From NCBI GenBank assembly GCA_016712375.1, contig JADJRE010000006.1, positions 62,001 through 126,000 on the forward strand: DNA of 64,000 nucleotides, in the 5' to 3' direction. Made by a program: the position numbers and the translations under genes. Below the pieces are notes generated by a model, which saw only the letters and a program-made list of their open reading frames with translations, ran no database searches and had not been told where the DNA came from. This DNA comes from Rhodospirillales bacterium (lineage in GTDB: Bacteria; Pseudomonadota; Alphaproteobacteria; Rhodospirillales; Defluviicoccaceae). Below are positions 10,971-20,032 of this stretch, in pieces. The number at the start of each line of letters is the position of its first letter. Positions within the stretch are counted from its first letter, which is position 1.

Positions 10971-12140
10971 TCAGGGCGTCATCACAACCTTGATGCAGCC
11001 GTCCTGCTTGTCGCGGAAGGTCTTGTAGGCGTCGGGACCGTCGGACAGCTGCAGCTTGTGGGTGATCAGGAACGACGGATCGATCTCACCGTTCTCGATG
11101 CGTTCTAGCAGCGGCCGCATGTATCGCGACACCGGTCTCTGCCCCATGCGCAAGGTGAGGCCGCGATTCACCGCCGAGCCCATCGGCACCTTGTCGAGCA
11201 GGCCGCCATAGACGCCGACGATCGAGACGGTACCACCGTTGCGGCAGCAGGTGATCGCCTGACGCAACACGTGCGGCCGGTCGGTGCCGAGAAAAGTCGC
11301 AGCCTTCACCTTATCGAGCACCGCATCAAAGCTGCCGCCGGCATGCGCCTCGGTACCCACCGCATCGATGCAGGCGTCCGGGCCACGGCCGCCGGTCGCC
11401 TGCTGCAGTCGGTCATAGACATCCTCCCGCGTGAAATCGATCGTCTCGGCACCGGCCGCCCCCGCCAGCGTCAGCCGCTCCGCCACCCGGTCGATGGCGA
11501 AGACGCGTTCGGCGCCGAGCATGAAGGCGGAGCGGATCGCGAACTGCCCCACAGGCCCGCAGCCCCAGACGGCGATGGTGTCGCCTCGCTGGATGTCGCA
11601 CATTTCCGCCGCCATCCACCCGGTCGGAAAAATGTCGGAGAGGAACAAGACCTTGTCGTCCGGCAAACCGTCCGGGACCTTTATCGGACCGATATCCGCG
11701 AACGGGACCCGCACGAATTCCGCCTGGCCGCCGGGATATCCGCCCAGGAGATGTGAGTACCCGAATAACCCGGCCGGAGAATGTCCCCACAGTTCCGCCG
11801 CCATCGCTGCATTGGGATTAGAACGCTCGCAGGCGGAAAACAGACCTTTACGGCAGAAGAAGCACTCTCCGCAGGAGATGGTGAACGGCACCACCACGCG
11901 GTCACCCACCTTGAGGTCGCCCGCGCTCGAACCGACCTCCACCACTTCCCCCATGAATTCGTGGCCGAGGACATCGCCACTCTGCATGGATGGTACGTAG
12001 CCGTCGTAGAGGTGGAGGTCCGAGCCGCAAATGGCTGTCGCCGTCACCTTGACGATGGCATCGCGCGCGTCCTGAATCTGCGGATCGGGCACGTCATCAA
12101 CCCTGACGTCGCTCTTGCCGTGCCAGCACAGGGCTCTCAT
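10971..12140 (-). CDS. Zinc-dependent medium-chain alcohol dehydrogenase
   Basis: Member of the zinc-containing alcohol/threonine dehydrogenase superfamily, 389 residues. The catalytic-zinc region CGSDLHLYDG and GHEFMGEVVEVG are at about 38-80. The structural-zinc cysteines are CGECFFCRKGLFSACE at about 95-110. A Rossmann nucleotide-binding motif (WGCGPVGQFA) follows near 190. It resembles the glutathione-independent formaldehyde dehydrogenase/Tdh-like branch, but substrate cannot be read from sequence. It is separate from the class III enzyme at 31105-32214. The next gene upstream on the same strand is a stress-type ferritin-fold protein. Confidence 0.88.
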   Translation of the reverse strand: MRALCWHGKSDVRVDDVPDPQIQDARDAIVKVTATAICGSDLHLYDGYVPSMQSGDVLGHEFMGEVVEVGSSAGDLKVGDRVVVPFTISCGECFFCRKGLFSACERSNPNAAMAAELWGHSPAGLFGYSHLLGGYPGGQAEFVRVPFADIGPIKVPDGLPDDKVLFLSDIFPTGWMAAEMCDIQRGDTIAVWGCGPVGQFAIRSAFMLGAERVFAIDRVAERLTLAGAAGAETIDFTREDVYDRLQQATGGRGPDACIDAVGTEAHAGGSFDAVLDKVKAATFLGTDRPHVLRQAITCCRNGGTVSIVGVYGGLLDKVPMGSAVNRGLTLRMGQRPVSRYMRPLLERIENGEIDPSFLITHKLQLSDGPDAYKTFRDKQDGCIKVVMTP

Positions 12141-12206
12141 ATCGCGTCTCCCGGAGAGATTAGAGGAAGGGCACGCTGTATCGAAGATGAAGCGATGGCG
12201 ACCCCA

Positions 12207-12776
12207 TCAGCCGACGGACTTGCGCCGACCGCCGCGAGAACCGCCTTTATCTCCCTCCTTCTGATCGTCTTCCGACCTTCCACCCTCTCCCAGCATCGCT
12301 GGATTGATCTCGTTCTGGGCGAGCTGCGTCAGCTCCTCGTCGAACCGCTTGCCCTCTTCGAGAGCCCGCTCCATGGCTTCGACGACCCGGGGCTGCCTCA
12401 GCAAGCGGCCCAGCGAGGCCGACGTTCCCCACGCGGCGATGCAGTAATGCTCGATCTTCTGCAACGAGCCGACGATTGCCACCTGGAGCATCGCCTCGTC
12501 TTTGATCTCGTCCGCATGCGCGTTGGCGTCGTCGATCAGGCCTTCGACAGCGGCGTTTTTCTTGCGCGCCTTCGTGGTGCTGATCTCCTCCAGCGCGTCG
12601 TCAATCGCTTCCATCAATTGCGAGCCGCGCTCGCGGCGGCGCTCCAGCATCACACCTAGCTGATCCGACAGGATCGCCTTGCCAAGCTTCGGCAAGGCGC
12701 GATAGAGCTGACGCTCTGCGCTGTAGATTTCCTTGAGTTCCTGCGCGAGCAGGTCCTGCGGTTCTTTCAAGATCAT
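12207..12776 (-). CDS. YciE/YciF-family ferritin-like protein (DUF892)
   Basis: A 189-residue, mostly helical protein beginning LKEPQDLLAQELKEIYSAERQLYRALPKL, the hallmark opening of DUF892 (YciE/YciF) proteins, which have a ferritin-like four-helix fold and are induced by osmotic or general stress in enterobacteria. A second conserved block, VGSLQKIEHYCIAAWGT, supplies likely Glu/His metal ligands. The C-terminal ~30 residues are a low-complexity Gly/Lys/Arg tail. It is 66 bases upstream of the alcohol dehydrogenase, possibly co-transcribed. The exact activity is unknown. Confidence 0.85.
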   Translation of the reverse strand: MILKEPQDLLAQELKEIYSAERQLYRALPKLGKAILSDQLGVMLERRRERGSQLMEAIDDALEEISTTKARKKNAAVEGLIDDANAHADEIKDEAMLQVAIVGSLQKIEHYCIAAWGTSASLGRLLRQPRVVEAMERALEEGKRFDEELTQLAQNEINPAMLGEGGRSEDDQKEGDKGGSRGGRRKSVG

Positions 12777-12923
12777 GGAGTCACTCCCGAGAGGGTTGGA
12801 TCAATATCGACCTCAACCCCTGTCCGGGAATGACGTTCCGGAAGCGGCAAAATAAGCCGCGGCGTTTACAGCGAGAGCGGTAAAATCAGCCTCGTGGTGA
12901 CAGACGCTGCCGGGGAGCGGACC

Positions 12924-13157
12924 CTAGCAACTCGCTCGCGGACAAGTCGATGCCGCGGCTTTCGCCTTCGCAGCTTGGTACTTCTGCATCGCGGCCGCAA
13001 AGCACGTCTGCCGCTGATCTGTATTTTGCTGTCGTTCACAAGCCGCCATGTCGTCGTTGAAGGCCTTGTCAGCCGCCGCATCGGATGTTGTGCAAGCGCC
13101 GAGCGTCAGTAGGACGCCCGCGACGATAAAGAAGCATCGCATGACTGTGTTAGGCAT
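12924..13157 (-). CDS. Small lipoprotein, hypothetical
   Basis: A 77-residue protein, starting at the ATG at 13157 (MPNTVMRCFFIVAG). It has a hydrophobic signal segment and a lipobox LTLGAC, so it should be lipid-modified at Cys and attached to a membrane. The mature part is short and charged with four more Cys (ACERQQNTDQRQTCF and a CPRASC ending), suggesting disulfides in the periplasm. No family recognised. An ATG at 13175 is an alternative start but would lengthen the signal peptide n-region. Confidence 0.65.
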   Translation of the reverse strand: MPNTVMRCFFIVAGVLLTLGACTTSDAAADKAFNDDMAACERQQNTDQRQTCFAAAMQKYQAAKAKAAASTCPRASC

Positions 13158-13466
13158 GTTGGCACCCTTTCCCACGTCCCCGGTAGTGATCGTCGCGACC
13201 TTCCGTGACCGTCCGGTTGGAGTACGGAGGACGCTGTCCTCTTGCCAACTGCTCGCCGATGGCTAGTGGATATCATCCGCGATCCGATTCTCCCGTGCAA
13301 GCAGCTACCTCGGCTCAACCGCGCCTGTCATGCTTTTCGCCGCCCCGCAGCGGCGCGAGGATCAGGTTGGACCGCCGGGAACGCTGTGCTAAAGAGACCG
13401 CGGCGCGAGGGGCCCAGCCGCGGCCCGTAACTCCGTGCGGACAAATTCGACAGGGAGAGAGACGAG
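13158..13466. other. Intergenic region between lipoprotein gene and tpiA
   Basis: 309 bases lying between divergent genes, so it should carry promoters for both. I see a GGGAGAGAGACGAG ribosome site for tpiA just before 13467 and a small inverted repeat (GAGGAC/GTCCTC) near 13226-13240. No convincing sigma-70 boxes, RNA gene or small coding frame was found. Confidence 0.5.
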
Positions 13467-14229
13467 ATGGCGCGACGCAAGCTGATCGCGGGTAACTGGA
13501 AGATGAATGGCCTGCGCGCCGATGGCACTGCGCTGGCGGCGGACGTAGCAGCGCGGCTGAAGGCAGTGGGCGCCGCACGGTATGATATGCTGGTGTGCCC
13601 GCCGTTCACGCTGCTCCCGCTGGTGCTGGATGCGGTCAAGGGCTCCGGCGTCGTCGTCGGCGGCCAAGACTGCCATATGCAGGCGAAGGGCGCACATACC
13701 GGTGACACCAGTGCCGCAATGCTGAAGGACCTTGGCTGCACGCACGTGATCGTTGGTCACTCCGAGCGCCGCACCAACCACGCCGAAACCGACGCGATCG
13801 TCAAGGCGAAGGCGGAAGCCGGCGTCGCCGCCGGACTGGTCGCTATTGTCTGCATCGGCGAGACGCTGGAAGAGCGCGACGCCGGCAAAACGCTCGAAAT
13901 CAACCGCCGCCAGCTTCTTGGCTCGCTGCCGGAAGGAGCGACGGCTGCCAACACTGTCGTCGCCTACGAGCCGGTATGGGCGATCGGCACCGGCCGGACG
14001 GCAACACCGGAACAGGCGCAGGAAGTGCATGCGATGATCCGCGCCGAGCTGGTGAGCGAAGCTGGGCCAGTCGATCGCCGACGGCATGCGCGTGCTGTAC
14101 GGCGGCTCGATGAACCCGAAGAATGCCAAGGAACTGCTGGCGCTGCCGGACATCGACGGCGGGCTGATCGGCGGTGCGGCGCTGAAGGCCGACGACTTCT
14201 TCGCCGTTGCCGAAGGTTCGCCCGCCTGA
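13467..14229 (+). CDS. tpiA: Triosephosphate isomerase (one frameshift near 14060)
   Basis: Interconverts dihydroxyacetone phosphate and glyceraldehyde 3-phosphate. It opens MARRKLIAGNWKMNG with the catalytic Lys in GNWKM. The catalytic His is in VIVGHSERR and the catalytic Glu in AYEPVWAIGTG. After about residue 197 the frame shifts by one base near 14060. The next frame then gives the expected ending, SIADGMRVLYGGSMNPKNAKE ... IGGAALKADDFF, stopping at 14229. The total is the normal ~252 residues. An essential glycolytic gene, so a sequencing error is more likely than loss. Starts a tpiA-secG-pyrG run. Confidence 0.93.
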
Positions 14230-14278
14230 ACGCCGTCAAAAGAACGCCCCTGCTTGTGAGGATGCGACCAGACCTGCG

Positions 14279-14599
14279 ATGATCACCATTATTCTCGTCG
14301 TCCATCTGCTGATTGCCGTCGCGCTCGTCGGCGTCGTCTTGTTGCAGCGTAGCGAAGGGGGCGCGTTGGGCATCGGTGGCGGTGGCGGCATGAGCGGCTT
14401 CCTCACAGGAAGGGGGACCGCCAACCTGCTGACGCGGACGACGACTATCTTGGCGGCCCTGTTCATCCTCACGAGTTTGGTGCTGGCGCGGCTCGCCGGA
14501 GGGGAGCGGGTCCCGAGCTCGATTCTCGACGAGCCGTCGCCGCCAGCACAGCAGCAGCCGCTGCAGCCGGCGGAGCCGAGCGCGCCGATTGCCCGCTGA
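14279..14599 (+). CDS. secG: Preprotein translocase subunit SecG
   Basis: Small membrane subunit of the SecYEG protein-export channel, 106 residues. The ATG at 14279 begins MITIILVVHLLIAVALVGVV. It has two membrane segments flanking the conserved loop LLQRSEGGALGIGGGGGMSGFLTGRG, the family signature, then a Pro/Ala/Gln-rich cytoplasmic tail. It sits between tpiA and pyrG, the standard arrangement in many alphaproteobacteria. Confidence 0.95.
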   Translation: MITIILVVHLLIAVALVGVVLLQRSEGGALGIGGGGGMSGFLTGRGTANLLTRTTTILAALFILTSLVLARLAGGERVPSSILDEPSPPAQQQPLQPAEPSAPIAR

Positions 14600-14722
14600 G
14601 CTGCCGGCTCGACTCATTTTGCTCAAGGAATCGGCCTTTCGCAGGCATGGAGTGGGCGAAATGTGCCTTGTTCGCCGGTGACGGATGCACATTCGCCAGC
14701 ATTGCCGTATAAGTCGGATCCC

Positions 14723-16348
14723 ATGACGCGGTTTATCTTCATCACCGGCGGCGTGGTTTCATCACTCGGCAAGGGTCTGGCCTCGGCAGCGCTGGGCGCG
14801 CTGCTGCAGGCGCGCGGCTTTTCGGTGCGGCTGCGCAAACTCGACCCGTATATCAACGTCGATCCGGGGACAATGAGCCCCTACCAGCACGGCGAGGTGT
14901 TCGTTACCGATGACGGCGCCGAGACCGACCTGGATCTAGGCCACTACGAGCGATTTACCGGCGTCCCCGCACGCCGCAGCGATAGCGTCACCACCGGACG
15001 CATCTACTCGAACGTCATCGCCCGCGAGCGACACGGCGACTATCTGGGCGCTACCATTCAGGTAATCCCGCACATCACCGATGCGATTAAGGAATTCGTC
15101 CTCGCCGATCTCGACGATGAGGACTTTTGCCTATGCGAGATCGGCGGCACCGTGGGCGACATCGAGAGCCTGCCGTTCCTGGAGGCGATCCGCCAGCTGG
15201 GCAACGAACTGGGGCCGGAGCGGGTGATGTACATCCACGCTACGCTGATACCCTGGCTGCCCTCTGCGGGCGAGTTAAAGACGAAACCAACGCAGCATTC
15301 GGTGAAGGAATTGCTCAGCGTCGGAATTCAGCCCGACATGCTGCTGTGTCGCTCCGACCGGGCGATTCCGGACGGGGCGCGTCGGAAGATCGGGCAGTTC
15401 TGCAACGTTCGACACGAAGCGGTGATCCCGGCGCTCGACGTCAACACCATCTATGCGGTGCCGATCAGCTATCATGAGCAGGGTCTGGACGACGAAGTCT
15501 GCCGACACTTCGGCCTGCAAGCGCCTGCGCCCGAACTCCGCCGCTGGCAGGACATCGTAGCCCGCGTCATCCGACCGGAGGGATCGGTGACGATCGCCGT
15601 CGTCGGAAAATACACGGGCCTGCTCGACGCCTACAAATCGCTTGCCGAAGCGCTCGCCCACGGCGGCATCGCCAACAACGTCCACGTCAACGTCGAATGG
15701 ATCGATTCCGTCGTTTTCGAGAACGGCGGCGCGTCCTCTCTGCTGGAAAACGTTCACGGCATCCTGGTGCCCGGCGGCTTCGGCGAGCGCGGCGCCGAGG
15801 GCAAGATCGAAGCGGCGCGCTTTGCCCGGGAGCGGGGCGTTCCGTACTTCGGCATCTGCTTTGGCATGCAGATGGCGGTGGTCGAAGCGGCGCGGCATCT
15901 GGCTGGTATTCCCGGCGCCGGGTCCACCGAATTCGGCCCGTGCGCTGCACCGGTGGTCGGCATGATGACAGAGTGGATGCGCGGCAATCGGGTTGAACAG
16001 CGTGAGGCGGGCGGCGATCTTGGCGGCACCATGCGGCTCGGCGCTTACGAGTGCGTGCTGAAACAACAGAGCCGGGTGCACGAAATCTTCGACGCCGAAC
16101 GGATCAGCGAACGGCACCGCCACCGCTACGAGGTCAACAACAACTACCTCGGCACGCTGGAGCGCTGCGGCCTGCTGTTCTCCGGCATGTCGCCCGACGG
16201 GTTACTGCCGGAGATCCTGGAGATCCCCGCGCATCCCTGGTTCATCGGCGTGCAGTTCCACCCGGAGCTGCGCTCACGACCCTTCGCGCCCCACCCGCTG
16301 TTTGCGTCGTTCGTCCGCGCCGCCGTCGAGCAGTCGCGCCTGGTGTGA
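14723..16348 (+). CDS. pyrG: CTP synthase
   Basis: ATP-dependent amination of UTP to CTP using glutamine; 541 residues from the ATG at 14723 (MTRFIFITGGVVSSLGKG). The synthetase half has the P-loop-like GGVVSSLGKG and FCLCEIGGTVGDIE. The class I glutaminase half has the nucleophile region YFGICFGMQ and the His-Glu pair in GVQFHPEL. The frame is intact and of standard length. It lies downstream of secG with a 123-base gap, so it may have its own promoter. Confidence 0.97.
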   Translation: MTRFIFITGGVVSSLGKGLASAALGALLQARGFSVRLRKLDPYINVDPGTMSPYQHGEVFVTDDGAETDLDLGHYERFTGVPARRSDSVTTGRIYSNVIARERHGDYLGATIQVIPHITDAIKEFVLADLDDEDFCLCEIGGTVGDIESLPFLEAIRQLGNELGPERVMYIHATLIPWLPSAGELKTKPTQHSVKELLSVGIQPDMLLCRSDRAIPDGARRKIGQFCNVRHEAVIPALDVNTIYAVPISYHEQGLDDEVCRHFGLQAPAPELRRWQDIVARVIRPEGSVTIAVVGKYTGLLDAYKSLAEALAHGGIANNVHVNVEWIDSVVFENGGASSLLENVHGILVPGGFGERGAEGKIEAARFARERGVPYFGICFGMQMAVVEAARHLAGIPGAGSTEFGPCAAPVVGMMTEWMRGNRVEQREAGGDLGGTMRLGAYECVLKQQSRVHEIFDAERISERHRHRYEVNNNYLGTLERCGLLFSGMSPDGLLPEILEIPAHPWFIGVQFHPELRSRPFAPHPLFASFVRAAVEQSRLV

Positions 16349-16378
16349 GGTCTGCGGACAGCGGGCGGCGCCGTGAGG

Positions 16379-16597
16379 CTATTTCGCCAGCATCACGTCA
16401 CTGGATTTGATCACCACCTGCACCTCGTCGCCGATGCTGATGCCCAGATCTTCCACCGCTCCGGCGGTGACGATCGAAGTGACGACGTTGCCGGCACCGA
16501 TGTCCACCTTCACCCGGCTGTTGATCGGCCCGGCGAGCACTTCCAGTACCTTGCCCTGAAGACGTTGCGTGCGCTGAGCTTCATTCGCGTTCCTCAT
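16379..16597 (-). CDS. Mop-type molybdate-binding (TOBE) protein
   Basis: A 72-residue stand-alone TOBE/Mop domain: RLQGKVLEVLAGPINSRVKV then IVTAGAVEDLGISIGDEVQVVIKSSDVML. This is the pattern of molbindins, which form hexamers storing molybdate. The start may be the ATG at 16597 or an in-frame ATG at 16621 (MKMPPAGGM). A perfect palindrome covers this start region. It is oriented against pyrG and divergent from kdsA. No molybdate transporter is nearby. Confidence 0.8.
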   Translation of the reverse strand: MRNANEAQRTQRLQGKVLEVLAGPINSRVKVDIGAGNVVTSIVTAGAVEDLGISIGDEVQVVIKSSDVMLAK

Positions 16598-16615
16598 GCC
16601 GCCCGCGGGCGGCAT
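16596..16615. repeat. Perfect 20-base palindrome at the mop start codon
   Basis: A self-complementary 20-mer made of two 10-base arms with no spacer. On the minus strand it overlaps the likely ATG of the Mop gene, so it could be an operator or an mRNA hairpin masking the start. On the plus strand it is followed by TTTT and could also act as a terminator. It was found by eye; the regulator is unknown. Confidence 0.55.
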
Positions 16616-16823
16616 TTTCATCGATCGGCGGCGATTGCCGGCCGAACACCCGCGATATAGATGCAATCGTCGTACCGCCGGTCCGTTGCGCCGCAAGCGG
16701 ACTGTTGCCAAGTTTCCGGCGTGCGGCGCACATTGCAGCGGAAATACTGGGCTCCGGATGCCTGACCGACTGGCTATCCACCCCGGAGTCTAGCACACGC
16801 AACACAGAGGAGCCACGACCGCC

Positions 16824-17665
16824 TTGATCACCCCGCATCACGTGACCGTCAACGGGCTTTCGATCGGCAACGACCTGCCGCTGGTGCTGATCGCCGGCCC
16901 CTGCCTGATGGAAAGCCGGGCGCACGCGCTGGAATGCGCCCACGCGCTCGCCGAGATCGCCCGCGACCACGACCTGGGGCTGATTTACAAGAGCTCGTTC
17001 GACAAGGCCAACCGCACCAGCCTGAAGGGCGCGCGCGGCGAAGGCCTGGACGCGGCGCTGCCGATCTTCGCCGAGATTCGCGAACTGGTGGGTCTGCCAG
17101 TGATCACCGACGTGCACGAACCCGACCAGTGCGCGCGCGTCGCCCAGGCGGTGGACGTACTACAGATACCGGCTTTCCTCTGCCGGCAGACTGACCTGCT
17201 GGTGGCGGCGGCAACCACCGGCAAGGCGATAAACGTCAAGAAGGACAGTTCCTGGCGCCGTGGGACATGGCCAACGTCGTCGACAAGATTCGCTCGGCCG
17301 GCAATGACCGGGTGATGGTCTGCGAGCGCGGCGCCAGCTTCGGCTACAACACGCTGGTCTCCGACATGCGGGCGCTGCCGATCCTGGCGCGCACCGGCTG
17401 CCCGGTGGTGTTCGACGCGACGCATTCGGTGCAGCAGCCGGGAGGTCAGGGCACCTCTTCCGGCGGTCAGCGGGAGTTCGCGCCGATCCTGGCGCGCGCC
17501 GCTGTATCGATTGGCGTCGCCGCGGTATTCATCGAAACCCACCCGGACCCGGACAAGGCGCCGAGTGACGGCCCGAACATGATCCCGATGAAGCAGTTAC
17601 CGGCTGTCCTCGAGATCTTGCTTGAGCTCGATCGCTTTGCCAAGGCGCACCCGGTGGCGGTATAG
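16824..17665 (+). CDS. kdsA: 3-deoxy-D-manno-octulosonate 8-phosphate synthase (one frameshift)
   Basis: Condenses phosphoenolpyruvate with arabinose 5-phosphate in the first committed step of KDO synthesis for lipopolysaccharide. It starts at a TTG at 16824 with an AGAGGAG ribosome site. Seen: LIAGPCLMES, YKSSFDKANRTS, ITDVHEPDQC, and QIPAFLCRQTDLL. Then, after NVKK, a single G appears to be missing near 17243. The next frame continues FLAPWDMANVVDKIRSAGND ... CERGASFGYNTLV ... FDATHSVQQPGGQG ... ETHPDPDKAPSDGPNM to the stop. Combined length of about 280 residues is normal. Confidence 0.94.
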
Positions 17666-17863
17666 GGCGAGCGATCGTGTGCGCAAACAGATTCCCGCTG
17701 TTTCAGAAGGGTCGCGCATAGACAATTGGCCTAATATGACAGTGCGTTTTAATTGAGTTGCCACGTAAAGACGGATATCATCGAAGAATAACAGACTGGC
17801 TTACTCGGGTTGATAACCTCATCAAGTCAGTGCTTTCGTCCACGTGGCATCGAGAAGGGACGG

Positions 17864-18178
17864 ATGACCTCGGAGATCAAAACCACAACTGGGGTATTCG
17901 GCCGAATCACCGCGTGGTGGCACGGACTGTTCGAAACGGTGCCGCCGGAACTCGCACAGTGCGAATTCGAGTGTCGCGAACGAAACTGTGATGCCGAGAA
18001 GTTCGACGGCTGTCTCGACAGGCTCTGCATTCCAGGCAAAATCCGCGGAGCTGGAGCCTCAAGGCTGTGCCGTGCGTCGCAGCTTCGCCGGCCGGCGGTG
18101 GCGCGAATGACAACAAACATAACGGGGGCACTTTCGTCGGTCTGGCTGACTGAAATCATCGCGGCGCTTGCAAACTAG
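17864..18178 (+). CDS. Small Cys-containing protein of unknown function
   Basis: The ATG at 17864, with a GAGAAGGGA ribosome site, gives up to 104 residues. The first ~55 (FGRITAWWHGLFETVPPELAQ followed by CEFECRERNCDAEKFDGC) look like a small protein found in many alphaproteobacteria. It has a Trp-rich start, a P-E-L-A motif and a Cys-x3-Cys-x4-Cys pattern. The remaining C-terminal part (after LDRLCIPG) reads less like protein and may follow a frameshift. Possible metal or redox Cys site; function unknown. Confidence 0.55.
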   Translation: MTSEIKTTTGVFGRITAWWHGLFETVPPELAQCEFECRERNCDAEKFDGCLDRLCIPGKIRGAGASRLCRASQLRRPAVARMTTNITGALSSVWLTEIIAALAN

Positions 18179-18185
18179 CGCTGGC

Positions 18186-18641
18186 CTACAGCCAGTCCCG
18201 CAGCATCGCCACCAAGGGGACGTCGGCCGGCAAAAGTTGCGGCTGGCGCCCGAGCTCCATCGGGCGGATCCATTTCAGCGACTGGCCCTCGCGCGGGGTA
18301 GGTGTGCCGCGCCACACGCGACAGAGGTAGAGCATCATCAGCAGCCGGAAATCATCGTAGGCGTATGACGTGAAGGTGAACGGGGCAAGGCAGCTCTCGG
18401 TAATGTCGAGGCCCAGTTCTTCCGCCAGTTCGCGCACTACCGTCCCCTCTGGCGTCTCACCGTCGTGAATCTTGCCGCCGGGAAACTCCCACCAGCCAGC
18501 CCACGACTTGTCCGCCGGCCGCCGCTGGATCAGCACACGCGAATCCGCGTCGATCAGCGCCGCCGAGGCAACCAGCACCAGCGGCAGCGGGCGTTCCGGC
18601 CGACGGGTCTCGATGCCGAGGCAGCCGGGTTCGTCGGTCAT
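18186..18641 (-). CDS. mutT: MutT-type Nudix hydrolase
   Basis: A 151-residue Nudix protein resembling 8-oxo-dGTP diphosphatase, which clears oxidised nucleotides. The Nudix box is complete: GGKIHDGETPEGTVVRELAEELGL, with the REL-EE-G core. Preceding it is AGWWEFPGGK, typical of MutT. It is downstream of argJ on the same strand, the usual pairing in Rhodospirillales-like genomes. The gap between them contains the long G run. Confidence 0.92.
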   Translation of the reverse strand: MTDEPGCLGIETRRPERPLPLVLVASAALIDADSRVLIQRRPADKSWAGWWEFPGGKIHDGETPEGTVVRELAEELGLDITESCLAPFTFTSYAYDDFRLLMMLYLCRVWRGTPTPREGQSLKWIRPMELGRQPQLLPADVPLVAMLRDWL

Positions 18642-18667
18642 CGCGGGGCATTGCGGGCCCCCCCGGC

Positions 18668-18688
18668 GGGGGGGGGGGGGGGGGGGGG
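18668..18688. repeat. 21-base G homopolymer
   Basis: An uninterrupted run of 21 G on the plus strand, immediately preceded by a C, two G and a run of seven C. It lies between argJ (stop at 18693) and mutT (start at 18641) and does not change either frame. In a draft sequence with many G/C-run indels it may be a poly-G sequencing or assembly artefact rather than a true tract. Confidence 0.9.
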
Positions 18689-18692
18689 CGCG

Positions 18693-19922
18693 TCAGGATC
18701 GATAAGAAGCATTGATGTCGATGTAGCCGTGCGTCAGGTCGCAGGTCCAGACAGTGGCGCGGCCGTTGCCGACGCCGACGCTCACGGCAATCGCTCCTCG
18801 CGGCCGCGCATGCGCGGCCACCGGCGTCTCATCGTAATCCGGCACTGGCGAGCCGTCCCTGGCAACCGTTACCCCGCCGATGCTGATCGCCAGCCGGTTT
18901 CGGTCGATCCACTCGCCGCATTTGCCGACGGCCATGACGATGCGACCCCAGTTGGCGTCTTCGCCGGCGATCGCTGTCTTCACCAGCGGCGAATTGGCAA
19001 TGGTCAGCCCAATGGAGCGGGCTGCACCATCGTCCGCGGCACCGCAAACCTCGATGGTGACGAACTTTGAGATCCCCTCCCCGTCCTTGACCACCTGATG
19101 CGCCAGATCGAGCATCACCATCTCCAGCGCCGCGCAAAAACCTGCCGCCCGCGGGTCGGCCGCATCAGCGATACGGTCGTGCCCGGCGGCGCCGGTGGCG
19201 AAGACGAGCAGCGTGTCGTTGGTCGACGTGTCGGAATCAACGGTAATGCAGTTGAAGGTGCGATCGGCTGCGGCGGCAAGCACCTGCTGCAGCGCCTCGG
19301 GAGCGATGGTCGCGTCGGTGAATACGTAAACCAGCATCGTCGCCATGTCCGGCGCGATCATCCCCGCCCCCTTGGCGATGCCCGCGATCGCAACCGGCAC
19401 GCCCTCGATCGAACAAGAGGTTCCGGCAGCTTTCGGAAACGTGTCAGTGGTGGCGATAGCGCGGGCTGCCTTCTCCCAGGAAGCGGAACCGAGTGCCGCC
19501 GCAGCGTTCGGCAGCGCCGCCAGCAGCGGCGGCATCGGCAATGGCTCGCCAATGACGCCGGTCGAGGAGACGAACACCTGATCTGCCGGGCAGCCGAGCA
19601 GCGCCGCTGCGGCCGCCGCTGTTTCCTCGGCGGCCTGGTCGCCGCCTGGCCCGGTGAAGGCGTTGGCGTTACCAGCATTGACAACGAGGCCGCGCGCGCG
19701 GCCCGAAGCGAGAGCCTTGCGGCACCACAGCACCGGTGCGGCGGCGGTCTGCGAGCGGGTGAACACACCTGCTACCGTCGTTGCCTCCGCCAGTTCCGCC
19801 AGCAGCAAGTCATCGCGATCGCGATATCGGATGCCGGCTGGGACGGTGGCGAAGCGGACGCCGACCACGGCGGTCAATACCGGGAACGCGGCAGGGGCGA
19901 ATGGCGACGGGTTAGCGGACAT
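18693..19922 (-). CDS. argJ: Bifunctional ornithine acetyltransferase / N-acetylglutamate synthase
   Basis: Arginine biosynthesis: moves acetyl from N-acetylornithine to glutamate. 409 residues from the ATG at 19922 (MSANPSPFAP). The autoproteolysis site, Ala-Thr in KGAGMIAPDMATMLVY, is conserved; the new N-terminal Thr is the nucleophile. Also seen are VVNAGNANAFTG, FVSSTGVIGEP, FNCITVDSDTSTNDT and the C-terminal YIDINASYRS. The precursor is cut into alpha and beta chains. An in-frame TTG at 19934 is a less likely start. Confidence 0.96.
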   Translation of the reverse strand: MSANPSPFAPAAFPVLTAVVGVRFATVPAGIRYRDRDDLLLAELAEATTVAGVFTRSQTAAAPVLWCRKALASGRARGLVVNAGNANAFTGPGGDQAAEETAAAAAALLGCPADQVFVSSTGVIGEPLPMPPLLAALPNAAAALGSASWEKAARAIATTDTFPKAAGTSCSIEGVPVAIAGIAKGAGMIAPDMATMLVYVFTDATIAPEALQQVLAAAADRTFNCITVDSDTSTNDTLLVFATGAAGHDRIADAADPRAAGFCAALEMVMLDLAHQVVKDGEGISKFVTIEVCGAADDGAARSIGLTIANSPLVKTAIAGEDANWGRIVMAVGKCGEWIDRNRLAISIGGVTVARDGSPVPDYDETPVAAHARPRGAIAVSVGVGNGRATVWTCDLTHGYIDINASYRS

Positions 19923-20032
19923 GGCTTTGGCCAAACTCTTGGTAGCGGGAAACGCTGGCCGGCATCATGCATATCGTGCCGGTGCAGACAAGAGATGCCG
20001 CCGGGAGCGTTTGCGCGGTAGCATGGGTCGCG

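Noticed and set aside
13467..17665. Programmed frameshifting as the explanation for split tpiA and kdsA
   Set aside because: No slippery heptamer plus downstream structure; these genes are single-frame in all bacteria known, and the breaks fit single-base errors.
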